This document shows positions 9,611 to 17,578 of a stretch of 64,000 nt of DNA, piece by piece (position 1 is the stretch's first letter; each line of letters opens with the position of its first letter). Source of the stretch: Hyphomonas sp. (GTDB lineage Bacteria > Pseudomonadota > Alphaproteobacteria > Caulobacterales > Hyphomonadaceae). The notes beneath the pieces were generated by a model. The model saw nothing but the letters and a program-made list of their open reading frames with translations. It was not told the origin of the DNA and did not search any database. The stretch is from contig CP051229.1 in NCBI GenBank assembly GCA_017792365.1, forward strand, positions 2,728,001 through 2,792,000, in the 5' to 3' direction. Position numbers and translations under genes: made by a program.

Positions 9611-10360
9611 CTAGATGGGCGGCCCGGCGACAAAGCTCTCGACCAGCGAGCCGGCCAGCAGCCGCCAGCCATCGACCAGGACGAAAAAGATGAGCTTGAA
9701 CGGCAGCGAGATCGTGATGGGCGGCAGCATCATCATCCCCATCGCCATCAGGATCGACGCCACCACGAGGTCGATCACGAGGAATGGCAGGAACACCATG
9801 AAGCCGATCTCGAACGCGCGCTTGAGCTCGGAGATCATGAAGGCGGGGGCGAGCACATGGAACGGCGCGGCTTCCGCACTATCCAGCGTTTCGACCTGCG
9901 CCATGTTGGCGAAGAGCGCCAGGTCTTCTTCGCCCACGTGCATGCCCATGAAGGCCTTGATCGGCCCGACCGCACGCGGCAGCGCCTCTTCCAGCGTAAT
10001 GGCTTCCGCCATGAAGGGCTCGATTCCAGCCTGGTAGGATTCAGCGAAGGTCGGCGCCATGACGAAGCCGGTCAGGAACAACGCCAGTGAAATCACGACG
10101 GTGTTGGGCGGGGCGTTCTGAAGGCCGATCGCGGTCCGAAGCAGGGACAGGACGACCACGATCCTCACAAAGGACGTGGTCATGATCAGGATTGACGGCG
10201 CCAGCGACAGGATCGTGATCGCAGCGATCAGCTGCACGATGCCGGAGGTCAGTCCCTGGCCGGTGCCGAGGTCCACCGAGACCGTCTGCGCCGCTGCCGG
10301 CAGGCAGGCGACAATGGCCAGTCCCGTCAGGACAATGAACCGGGTCTGCAGGGTGGTCAT
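9611..10360 (-). CDS. fliP: Flagellar type III export gate protein FliP
   Basis: Core export-gate protein that forms the FliPQR channel in the basal-body MS ring. 249 residues with a cleavable-type N terminus (IVLTGLAIVACLPAAAQ), then the FliP signature SLAPSILIMTTSFVRIVVVL and LRTAIGLQNAPPN. The central periplasmic part contains AFMISELKRAFEIGF. The last hydrophobic helices include VASILMAMGMMMLPP and DGWRLLAGSLVES. Start overlaps the fliO stop by four bases, so the two are translationally coupled. Confidence 0.96.
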   Translation of the reverse strand: MTTLQTRFIVLTGLAIVACLPAAAQTVSVDLGTGQGLTSGIVQLIAAITILSLAPSILIMTTSFVRIVVVLSLLRTAIGLQNAPPNTVVISLALFLTGFVMAPTFAESYQAGIEPFMAEAITLEEALPRAVGPIKAFMGMHVGEEDLALFANMAQVETLDSAEAAPFHVLAPAFMISELKRAFEIGFMVFLPFLVIDLVVASILMAMGMMMLPPITISLPFKLIFFVLVDGWRLLAGSLVESFVAGPPI

Positions 10361-10656
10361 TGGACCGGCTCCTGCTGATCGACTGCAGGCTCAAGAGCGG
10401 CACGCTCCGCAACGACGCAATCGCCCGCGGGACCGATACAGAGAAGATGCTCGCGGTCGCCCCAGCGCACCACCGCAAGCTTGCGGCGCATGTCCAGAGA
10501 GCGGAACTCCACAACGCGCAGATCGCCAGCCCGCGGCTGCGCCCCGGTCATGCCGAGCCGGCCGCCGTACTTTCGCACGGCCCACGCCATCCCGAGGATC
10601 AGCCCGAGGACGAGGATAAGCGCGCCGATAGCGCGGATTGCTTCGATCGGATCCAT
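10357..10656 (-). CDS. fliO: Flagellar biosynthesis protein FliO
   Basis: Small membrane protein that helps assemble the FliP ring. ATG 10656 gives 99 residues (MDPIEAIRAIGALILVLGLI): one N-terminal transmembrane helix and a cytoplasmic beta-rich domain with LRVVEFRSLDMRRKLAVVRW and DREHLLCIGPAGDCVVAE, the usual FliO pattern. An upstream ATG at 10674 would add six residues; neither start has a clear Shine-Dalgarno. First gene of the leftward fliO-fliP operon, facing flgB across the CtrA-box promoter region. Confidence 0.88.
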   Translation of the reverse strand: MDPIEAIRAIGALILVLGLILGMAWAVRKYGGRLGMTGAQPRAGDLRVVEFRSLDMRRKLAVVRWGDREHLLCIGPAGDCVVAERAALEPAVDQQEPVQ

Positions 10657-10700
10657 GACGCGACACGCGGCCATCGCCGGTTATTCGGACCGGCAAGTCG

Positions 10701-10787
10701 TTAACCCGTCGATGAGGTCGGTAAACGGAAGGTTAACGACGCTGCGTCTGGCTTAATGCCCTCTTAAGCAAAGCGGTCGAATTTGCC
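10701..10787. promoter_or_regulatory. CtrA box cluster between fliO-fliP and flgB-flgC-fliE
   Basis: Four TTAA elements lie in 67 bases between the divergent flagellar operons: TTAACC at 10701, TTAAC at 10733, and a perfect full site TTAA-N7-TTAA at 10753-10767 (spacer tgccctc). The full site matches the CtrA consensus known from Caulobacter. It is followed by TCGAATTTGCC (10777-10787), also found upstream of fliL. The flgB Shine-Dalgarno begins five bases later, so the flgB leader must be short. Confidence 0.7.
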
Positions 10788-10806
10788 TATCAGAGGAGCT
10801 GCGACG

Positions 10807-11226
10807 ATGGTCGATCCGACGAATATGTCGATGTTTTCATTGCTGAAGGCGCGCCTGGAGATGCTGGGCGAGCGCCAGAAGGTGATCGCCGGCAACGTCG
10901 CGAACGTTTCGACGCCGGGCTATGTGCCGCAGGACGTCGACACAGAGGCGTTCGCGAAGTCAATGAGCGCCCAAATGCGCAGCGGCTCAGCTGGGGACGG
11001 CCTGGCGACAACCAACGCCAGGCACATCAGCTCCGGGGGCGGGGGAACGGCGAGTTTCTCCGTTCGACCCAGCCCCGATTCCGAGACCACGCTGGATGGA
11101 AACAGTGTCGTGGTCGAGGAGCAGATGATGAAGATTGCCGAAACCCGAATGGATTTCGAGACAATGGTGGGCCTTTACCAGAAGAGTCTGGGCCTGCTGC
11201 GAATGGCCTCTCGCAGCCCGCGCTGA
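10807..11226 (+). CDS. flgB: Flagellar proximal rod protein FlgB
   Basis: Proximal rod subunit. 139 residues from ATG 10807, chosen because AGAGGAG (10792-10798) lies eight bases upstream; the frame is open six codons further but without a ribosome site. The rod signature MLGERQKVIAGNVANVSTPG (about 19-38) and the C-terminal KIAETRMDFETMVGLYQKSL helix are both present. First gene of flgB-flgC-fliE, preceded directly by the CtrA box cluster. Confidence 0.94.
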   Translation: MVDPTNMSMFSLLKARLEMLGERQKVIAGNVANVSTPGYVPQDVDTEAFAKSMSAQMRSGSAGDGLATTNARHISSGGGGTASFSVRPSPDSETTLDGNSVVVEEQMMKIAETRMDFETMVGLYQKSLGLLRMASRSPR

Positions 11227-11263
11227 GACTGGCACAGGCTGACGCACAAACCAGGAGCAGGAC

Positions 11264-11680
11264 ATGTCCTCCGATCTAGTTTCCGCAATGTCGACGGCCG
11301 CAAGCGGTCTGCGCGCCCAGACGGTGCGCATCCGGGTATCCGCCGAGAACATCGCCAACGCGGATTCGACCGCGCAGACGCCCGGCGAGGATCCCTACCG
11401 GAGGAAGATCCCGACCTTCCAGTCGTTCGTCGACAGGGAAACCGGGGCGGGGCAGGTGCGCGTCAGCGGCGTCTATGCCGACCAGTCGCCCTTCACTCAG
11501 AAGTACGATCCCGCCCACCCTGCAGCCGACGAGCGGGGCTATGTGATGACCTCCAACGTCTCGTCGCTGGTGGAGATGGCGGATCTCAGGGAAGCGCAGC
11601 GGGCCTATGAGGCCAACCTCAACGTTGTCGACGCCAGTCGTGCGATGATGATGGGTATCGTCCAGATCCTGAAAGCCTGA
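11264..11680 (+). CDS. flgC: Flagellar proximal rod protein FlgC
   Basis: Proximal rod subunit of 138 residues, the standard length. N-terminal rod signature ASGLRAQTVRIRVSAENIAN (about 13-32); central YRRKIPTFQSFVDRETG; C-terminal MADLREAQRAYEANLNVVDA. A good Shine-Dalgarno (CAGGAG) precedes the ATG. It follows flgB by 37 bases and precedes fliE by 13 bases, so all three are likely cotranscribed. Confidence 0.95.
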   Translation: MSSDLVSAMSTAASGLRAQTVRIRVSAENIANADSTAQTPGEDPYRRKIPTFQSFVDRETGAGQVRVSGVYADQSPFTQKYDPAHPAADERGYVMTSNVSSLVEMADLREAQRAYEANLNVVDASRAMMMGIVQILKA

Positions 11681-11693
11681 GGGAGAGTAAGCG

Positions 11694-12002
11694 ATGTCTG
11701 ACATCGGGATCGCAGCGGCAAAAGCGTATGCTCAGGCGGCGAGCGCCGCCGCCAGGCCGGACATCGCCAAGCCTGCTGAGCAGGACGATGTGTTTGGCGA
11801 CATGCTCGGCAAGGCTATTTCATCGGTGCAGAAGGCTGGAACGACGGCCGAAAGCAACATCACGAACGCAGCGCTGGGCCAGGCTGACCTCGTCGATGTG
11901 GTTACCGCTGTCGCCGCTGCAGAAGCCACGCTGGAAACCGTCGTGTCGGTCAGGGATTCCGTGATCCGCGCCTACCAGGAAATCATGAGGATGCCGATCT
12001 AG
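11694..12002 (+). CDS. fliE: Flagellar hook-basal body adaptor FliE
   Basis: Connects the MS ring to the proximal rod. 102 residues, normal length. The C-terminal half contains the conserved FliE stretch: AGTTAESNITNAALGQADLV, DVVTAVAAAEATLETVVSVR, and DSVIRAYQEIMRMPI at the terminus. The start follows GAGGGAGAG by a few bases. Last gene of the flgB-flgC-fliE unit; about 150 bases of noncoding DNA separate it from the Tad genes. Confidence 0.94.
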   Translation: MSDIGIAAAKAYAQAASAAARPDIAKPAEQDDVFGDMLGKAISSVQKAGTTAESNITNAALGQADLVDVVTAVAAAEATLETVVSVRDSVIRAYQEIMRMPI

Positions 12003-12152
12003 GCGAACACTCACGGCAATGGATATGGCGCCCCGCCTAACAGTCTTGGCTAACGCTTTCTAAATACCCGGCCTGAATTGCTCGTCGGACAAGAGTACAG
12101 AATTAAGTCTTCTTCCGTATGGTCGCGTCAAAATACCAAGGCGGATCATACA

Positions 12153-12692
12153 ATGAGGTTGAAGAAAAACCTCTCCAAGTCGCAGGACGGCAGCACGCTG
12201 GTCGAGTTCGCGCTACTCGCCCCCGTCTTCTTCCTTTTGATCACCGGAATGGTCGAGTTCGTTCTCTACCATTACAAGCTCTATGCGCTCAATCACGTCG
12301 TCTACGAGGCGACGCGGAACCTGCAGACGGGTGAGGTCCAGAACTGGACCGACGGCGATCCGGCCACGACCAATGATATGTGGGTGGCCTTCAACAACGA
12401 GGTCTGCACCCACTCCGGCGCCATGCTGGATTGCGAAAACCTGACCTTCGACGTCCGCAATTTCGATACGATCAGCGCCGTCACGTACCCGCCCGCGACC
12501 TTCGACGAACACGGAAATCCGACCAACTTCGAGTTCGATCCCGGCGGCCCGAAATCATACTCGGTGGTCCGCGCCTCGATGAAGCACCAGTTCATCACGC
12601 CGATGCTGCGGGAAATCATGGGTCTCGCCGACGGCGCGCCTGCGATCATGAATGCTTATTCTATCGTGAGAAACGAGCCATGGTCCGGATAA
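12153..12692 (+). CDS. TadE-like pseudopilin (first copy)
   Basis: 179-residue TadE-family protein. After a basic start (MRLKKNLSKSQ) comes the type IV-like prepilin processing region DGSTLVEFALLAPVFFLLIT, with the conserved Glu five residues into the hydrophobic segment, then one transmembrane helix and an extracytoplasmic domain with two cysteines (VCTHSGAMLDCENL). TadE/F pseudopilins act in Tad (Flp) pilus assembly. ATG 12153 was preferred over an upstream ATG at 12078 because it directly precedes the processing region. It overlaps the second copy by 13 bases. Confidence 0.82.
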   Translation: MRLKKNLSKSQDGSTLVEFALLAPVFFLLITGMVEFVLYHYKLYALNHVVYEATRNLQTGEVQNWTDGDPATTNDMWVAFNNEVCTHSGAMLDCENLTFDVRNFDTISAVTYPPATFDEHGNPTNFEFDPGGPKSYSVVRASMKHQFITPMLREIMGLADGAPAIMNAYSIVRNEPWSG

Positions 12693-13273
12693 TTCAGCGC
12701 ACTCAACGCCGGCGCCTGCGCAGGGACCGCAAAGGTATTGCAGCGGTCGAGTTTGCGCTCATTGCTCCTGCGCTGATCGTTCTCTTCATGGGAGTCATCG
12801 AGCTCACATTCCGTTTCCATGCGAGCCAGGAAGCGACGCGGTACGTACACCAGGCGGCTGATCTGATCGCGCGCGAACACGGGATGACCACCAACGATCT
12901 GGACGCGATCTATGACGCGTCCGTGCACATGATGAAGCCGCTGGATACGACCTCAAATCTCGACATGGACGTCCTGGCGGTCGCGCTTGAGGACGATGGC
13001 GACGGAGGCATCGACAAGCGGGTGCTTTGGCGCAGGACCGCAGGAGCGGGGGTTCCTTTTGATCTCAACGACGTCGACGGTCTGGGCCAGGTCGATGAAA
13101 GCGTTGTGCGTGTCGGCATCCGCTACAAATACACCAGTCCGATATCGAGCATGTTCGGGGGACCGGACGTCAATTTCGTGCGCGAGTCGTTCTCTCGGCC
13201 GCGAGCGCTTCGCTACATCAAGATGGACGGCCAGGAAGATCACAACGGCGCTACGGCTACGTTTGGGAATTAG
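12680..13273 (+). CDS. TadE/TadF-like pseudopilin (second copy)
   Basis: 197 residues. A basic N terminus (RTQRRRLRRDRKG) precedes the processing region IAAVEFALIAPALIVLFMGV and a single transmembrane segment. The extracytoplasmic part begins HASQEATRYVHQAADLIARE. The ATG at 12680 overlaps the first TadE gene; the frame extends farther upstream only in antisense-like sequence. Its sequence is clearly diverged from the first copy, as is normal for TadE/TadF pairs. Followed 35 bases later by the TadG gene. Confidence 0.82.
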   Translation: MVRIIQRTQRRRLRRDRKGIAAVEFALIAPALIVLFMGVIELTFRFHASQEATRYVHQAADLIAREHGMTTNDLDAIYDASVHMMKPLDTTSNLDMDVLAVALEDDGDGGIDKRVLWRRTAGAGVPFDLNDVDGLGQVDESVVRVGIRYKYTSPISSMFGGPDVNFVRESFSRPRALRYIKMDGQEDHNGATATFGN

Positions 13274-13308
13274 TGGGGGAGCCTCGCTCTGCGGGCTGAG
13301 ATTCGACG

Positions 13309-15196
13309 ATGACCAAGTTTCACGCAGCAAGTTCCGCCGGGTGGGCCAACCGCGCACGGCGATTCATCCGCGATCGGCGCGGCGCATTCGCCATGCAGTT
13401 CGGGCTGATGCTGATACCGATCGTCCTTTGTGTTGGCCTGGCGATCGACGGCGGCCGCGTATTCCTTGCAAGGTTCAATCTCGCGTCCGCGCTGGATGCA
13501 GCTGCGCTCGCAATGGGATCGACCGTCGATCCCAACGTGGACCTCAACGCGATGGCGGTGAGTTTCGTCCACGAGAACTTCAGGATGGCGGACACGGGAA
13601 CCGTGGTTCTCGCCTCGACGCCCGAAACCATCACGCCGACGACTGAACTGATCACGCTCCGGGGCACAGTTCCGGTCCAGACCTACTTCATGCCGTTGGC
13701 CGGCATCTCGAGCGTCAATGTGACTGCGGAGAGCGTGGTCCGGCGCGGTGGGGCGGACGTGGAAGTCGCGATGGTGCTGGACACGACAGGGTCGATGTCG
13801 GGCTCGCGGATCGCGGACCTGAAGGCCGCCGCCAAAGAACTCGTGAGCATCGTCGTGAACGATGTGCAGACGCCGTACTATTCCAAGGTCGCGGTGATCC
13901 CCTACGCGAACTCCGTCTATCTGGGCGCAAGCGCCGACACGGTTCGCGGCGCGCCGCCTGCCGGGTGGACATCACCGCCGGCGTGCTGCCGGCGCCGCCG
14001 AAGCTGATGTACGACGCGACCAACCAGTCTCGCGTGCGAATCTATTCGACCAATCACGGTCTGAACAACAACGACATCATCAGGATCGATGGCGTCCTCG
14101 GGATGACGCAGCTCAACGGTCAGACCTACAAGGTCAAGAATTCCGAATCGAACCGGTTCCGGATTCAGTATGACGGCGGCCCCAACGATGGTGACTGGGT
14201 GAACTCCAGCAGTTGGCCGTCCTACATCGCCGGCGGCGCGATCACCGTGCTGAGCGGCGGGAGCTGTGGTGCGAACTGCGAAGCGATCCTGACCGCGCCA
14301 AACCACGGATTTTCGAACGGAGACTGGATCCGCATCGAGAATGCGACCGGCTGGGGCGAAATGAACACGACCGGCGATACGGCGTGGGAGGTCAAGGACG
14401 CGACCCTCCATACGTTCAGGCTGAAGAACTCGGACGGTTCGGGCTGGGGCGTTTATACCGGTAGCGGCAAGGCATACTGCACGACCGTCGGATGCAGATT
14501 TCTGCGCTACACTACGGCGAGCGGAAACACGCGCGTGCGCGAAATCAGCCAGTGCGTGACCGAGCGCGTCGGGTCGGAGCAATACACGAGCGCCTCATAC
14601 GCGACCAAGGGCGTTGGCTACCACTACCCGCTGGCACCGGAAACCTCGCCTGCTCAAGCGACAATCAGCTTGTGCCCCTGACGGCGAACAAGACGACGCT
14701 GAACACCGAGATTGATGATCTGACCACCACTGGATCGACTGCCGGTCACATCGGGCTCGCCTGGGGCTATTACGCGCTGGCTCCGAGCTGGAACACGCTT
14801 TGGCCCAACGCGTCTCAGCATGCCGGCGAAATGGGCGCCACCGACCTCGTGAAGGCGATGGTCATGATGACCGACGGCGAGTTCAACACCGGATACTGCA
14901 AGGGCGTCATCGCCAACGACTCCGGCTACGGAAACAACAACGACCAGATCAGCTGCAATGCGGAGAACGGCGGGTTCTATGCGCAGGCGACAAGTCTGTG
15001 CAACGCGATCAAGGCCGACGGGATCCACCTTTATACGGTTGGTTTCGCGATTGCCGCTGGATCGTCAGAAGATAATTTCCTCAAGGGATGTGCGACGTCC
15101 AACGAGCACTACTATCTCGCCTCGAACGGCGCGCAGCTGACAGCCGCGTTCAAGTCGATCGCGAAATCGATCTCACTGCTGCGCCTGGCGAAGTAG
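13309..15196 (+). CDS. TadG-like VWA protein with two inserted NHG/FCCH-like modules (two frameshifts)
   Basis: Three overlapping open frames join into one 629-residue protein when one base is restored near 13960-13965 and another near 14635-14640. Residues 20-50 form the TadG N-terminal membrane segment (RGAFAMQFGLMLIPIVLCVG). The VWA domain begins with the metal site VLDTTGSMSGS (about 158-168) and its second loop MMTDGEFNTGYC lies about 360 residues later. Between them are two repeated modules, NHGLNNNDIIRIDG and NHGFSNGDWIRIEN, resembling the FCCH-type modules seen in phage tail proteins. The final region GIHLYTVGFAIA is a normal VWA end. Likely envelope-anchored Tad pilus or adhesion factor. 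Confidence 0.78.
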
Positions 15197-15228
15197 GTTT
15201 CACCGAAGACAGCGATGGCTCGCCGCGT

Positions 15229-16320
15229 CTACTGGTCGGCGAGCCGCATCCGCTCCGACACTGCCCGGGCCGAGGGGTCGTCGATCGCGCCGGCGGCGGC
15301 AAAGCGCTGAAGCGAGAGGCGCCATAGCCATTTGGCGGAGCCGAGCCTTCCGTCGGCTGCGGCATGGTCGCCAGCCAGACCCGTCAGTTGGGCCAGCTCG
15401 ACAGGCTTCGTTTCTTTCGCGTCATTGAATTGCTTGCGCGTCTCCGTCAGCAAACGATCCGCGTCCTTCAGCCTGTTCTCAGCGATCGCCTGGCGGATCT
15501 CCGCCATCACCGAATCGCCGGCTTCTGCCGGTTTGTCCGGCTCGGTTTGCGGTGCGGGGCGTTCAGGAGGGGGCTTGGCGGGTTGAGGCGGCGCTGGCGC
15601 GTCGTAGGCCGGTGGCGCTTCGGTCGCCGCAGGAATCGAAGCAACAGGAGCGGGGAAGGGTCGAGAAGCCACTGGCGCGTCCAAGGAAGCTTCAGCGGCG
15701 GGCGCCGGCGGCGTAGAGGCGGCCGCGGGTGTCGCCGCTGGGGCTGGCTTGGCTGGCGCCTCCGGTTTGGCGCTTTCCTTGACCGGCTCCGGCTCAGGCG
15801 ATCGGGGCGCAGGGGCAGGGGCCGATTCCTTCTCCTCAGTCGCGCCAGACGGCGGTTGGGGTGGTTGGGAGGCTGGCTTGGACGGTGGTTGGCCAAGGCC
15901 GTTCGAACGGAACGGTTCGGGGGGAGGCTCTGAAGGTTGCGCAGAGGGCGTCACAGGGTGGCCGCCGGTCATGCCTGCTGGCCGCAATCCTTCCGGGAAC
16001 CTGACGTCCTGAGGGTTTCCTCGCGCCAGCTCCTCGGCCTTCTCAGTGTAGAATTGTTCGGCCTGCTTCAATAGCCGCGCGCGCCGCTCTTCTTCCTCCA
16101 CGCGCTTCGCCTTTGCCTTGGGGCGCGGGCCGAGCGCGTGCACCATTGTGACGGCGCCGACAATCAGGGCGACCAGACCGCCCACGAATAACCAGATCGA
16201 CTGCCCGGGCGTGGGAGGAAACATGCCCTCCACCGATCCACGGCTCGTCCATGCCAGATAGCCGCCGACAGCGGCCAGGACAGCTCCCGCGAGCGCCTCG
16301 ATAACGCGATAAACCATCAC
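15229..16320 (-). CDS. Pro/Ala-rich two-helix membrane protein, function unknown
   Basis: 363 residues. Two N-terminal transmembrane helices (VIEALAGAVLAAVGGYLAW; SIWLFVGGLVALIVGAV) precede a basic/acidic helical stretch (AKAKRVEEEERRARLLKQAE). A long low-complexity Pro/Ala/Glu region follows (about 120-265), and then a compact C-terminal helical domain (IRQAIAENRLKDADRLLTE to the end). The rightward frames in this stretch are artefacts of its skewed composition. It lies leftward between tadG and fliQ, with its start facing the fliQ promoter. No family recognised. The C-terminal domain recalls TPR-like helices, but this is weak. Confidence 0.7.
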   Translation of the reverse strand: MMVYRVIEALAGAVLAAVGGYLAWTSRGSVEGMFPPTPGQSIWLFVGGLVALIVGAVTMVHALGPRPKAKAKRVEEEERRARLLKQAEQFYTEKAEELARGNPQDVRFPEGLRPAGMTGGHPVTPSAQPSEPPPEPFRSNGLGQPPSKPASQPPQPPSGATEEKESAPAPAPRSPEPEPVKESAKPEAPAKPAPAATPAAASTPPAPAAEASLDAPVASRPFPAPVASIPAATEAPPAYDAPAPPQPAKPPPERPAPQTEPDKPAEAGDSVMAEIRQAIAENRLKDADRLLTETRKQFNDAKETKPVELAQLTGLAGDHAAADGRLGSAKWLWRLSLQRFAAAGAIDDPSARAVSERMRLADQ

Positions 16321-16478
16321 ACCGTCCCGTTCGGCCTCGTTGATGTGGGCCCATGAAAGCGACGATTAATCCAAGCGCTGGATTTAACAACAGCCATCGC
16401 CTTCGAGGCGGCGGTCGCTACCGCCAAGAGCCCGGTAATTGCTCACCTTTTCCGACCGGCGCCTGTCAGCACGGTTTG

Positions 16479-16504
16479 TTAACCTCTTGTTTGCCATAGT
16501 TAAC
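16479..16504. promoter_or_regulatory. fliQ upstream region with paired TTAAC half-sites
   Basis: TTAACC at 16479-16484 and GTTAAC at 16499-16504 lie 31-56 bases upstream of the fliQ ATG, in the gap between fliQ and the divergent gene at 15229-16320. CtrA activates the fliQ promoter in Caulobacter through TTAA-type sites. The spacing here (21 bases between half-sites) is not the canonical seven-base gap, so the assignment rests on the half-site match and gene context. Confidence 0.45.
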
Positions 16505-16534
16505 GACCGAACCCTTCATTCCAAAGGTGCTGCC

Positions 16535-16798
16535 ATGACGGGCGGAGAAATTCTCGACCTTGGGCGCGATGCCTTGTGGGCGACGGTGCTGATATCCGCG
16601 CCCGTGATGATCACCGGCATGGTGGTGGGTCTGGTGATCGCGTTCTTTCAGGCGCTGACGCAGGTGCAGGAGATGACGCTGGTCTTCGTGCCGAAGATCA
16701 TCGCGATCTTCATCGCCATGGTGATTTTCCTCCCGCTCATGGGCGCGATTCTCGGGGGGTTCGCTCAAGACATATTCACACGCATCGCGTCGTATTAG
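16535..16798 (+). CDS. fliQ: Flagellar type III export gate protein FliQ
   Basis: Small export-gate subunit with two transmembrane hairpins. ATG 16535 gives 87 residues, the normal size (88-90); the frame is open 32 codons upstream through the promoter. The conserved start MTGGEILDLGRDALWATVLI, the linker QALTQVQEMTLVFVPKI and the second helix AIFIAMVIFLPLMGAIL are all present. The next gene, fliR, starts 18 bases after its stop. Confidence 0.94.
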   Translation: MTGGEILDLGRDALWATVLISAPVMITGMVVGLVIAFFQALTQVQEMTLVFVPKIIAIFIAMVIFLPLMGAILGGFAQDIFTRIASY

Positions 16799-16816
16799 CA
16801 GGGAGCCGGTTGAGCG

Positions 16817-17578
16817 TTGGATCAGCTCACCCAATACGCGTGGATCGGCGTCCTGCTGTTCTCCAGGCTTGGGGCGGTGTTGATGCTGGCGCCTGGCTGG
16901 GGCGAGCAGGCGACGCCGACCACGATCCGGCTTGCGGCCGCCCTTCTGGCGACCATGGCGCTGGCGGCCGGCCTTGCGCCGTCCGCGCCGCCTTTGCCCG
17001 GCAACATCGCCGAGGCGGTGCCGCTGATCTTCATGGAGGTAGTGACGGGTCTGATCCTCGGCGCAGGCGTTCGGCTTCTGATGAGCGCAACTCAGGTAGC
17101 CGGCGCGATCGTGGGCATGGGAACCAGCCTCTCGTTCGCTCAACAGGTCGACCCCATCGTCAACCAGCAGTCGGCGCTGTTCTCTTCGTTCCTGTCCCTG
17201 ATCGCGGTCGTCCTTGTGATGTCCATCGGCCTGCACCGCGTGATGATTGCGGCGGCCGCGGAGAGCTATGCGGTCTTTCCCCCGGGAGGGCTTCCGCCGC
17301 TTGGCGATGTCTCGATGTTCTTCATCGACACCGTCTCCAACGCCTTCAGGCTGGGCGTCCAGATCGCTGCCCCGGTCTTGGTCTTCTCGATCATCTTCAA
17401 CGCCTCACTCGGCATGGCCTCGAGGCTTATTCCACAGGTTCAGATGTTCCTGGTCGCCATGCCGATGACGGTAATGCTGGGAACGGCGGTTTTTGCGCTG
17501 GGCCTCGGTGGGGGACTCATGGTCTGGCTGAGCGCGATGGAAACGCAGGCGAACTACTTCATCGGCGGGCAGAACTAG
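16817..17578 (+). CDS. fliR: Flagellar type III export gate protein FliR
   Basis: 253-residue polytopic export-gate component. The predicted start is TTG 16817 (DQLTQYAWIGVLLFSRLGAV), preceded at a distance by AGGGAG; no nearby ATG exists in frame. Typical FliR elements are PGWGEQATPTTIRLAAALLA, SLSFAQQVDPIVNQQSALFS, FIDTVSNAFRLGVQIAAPVL, and MASRLIPQVQMFLVAMPMT near the end. Its stop codon is directly abutted by the flhB ATG. Confidence 0.93.
   Translation: MDQLTQYAWIGVLLFSRLGAVLMLAPGWGEQATPTTIRLAAALLATMALAAGLAPSAPPLPGNIAEAVPLIFMEVVTGLILGAGVRLLMSATQVAGAIVGMGTSLSFAQQVDPIVNQQSALFSSFLSLIAVVLVMSIGLHRVMIAAAAESYAVFPPGGLPPLGDVSMFFIDTVSNAFRLGVQIAAPVLVFSIIFNASLGMASRLIPQVQMFLVAMPMTVMLGTAVFALGLGGGLMVWLSAMETQANYFIGGQN

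Noticed and set aside
14034-14480. Prophage remnant because of phage-tail-like modules in tadG
   Set aside because: No other phage gene, no integrase, no attachment repeat; the modules lie inside one protein.
15540-15960. Tandem DNA repeat or CRISPR-like array
   Set aside because: GC-rich periodicity comes from Pro/Ala codons of the coding strand; there are no constant repeats or spacers.
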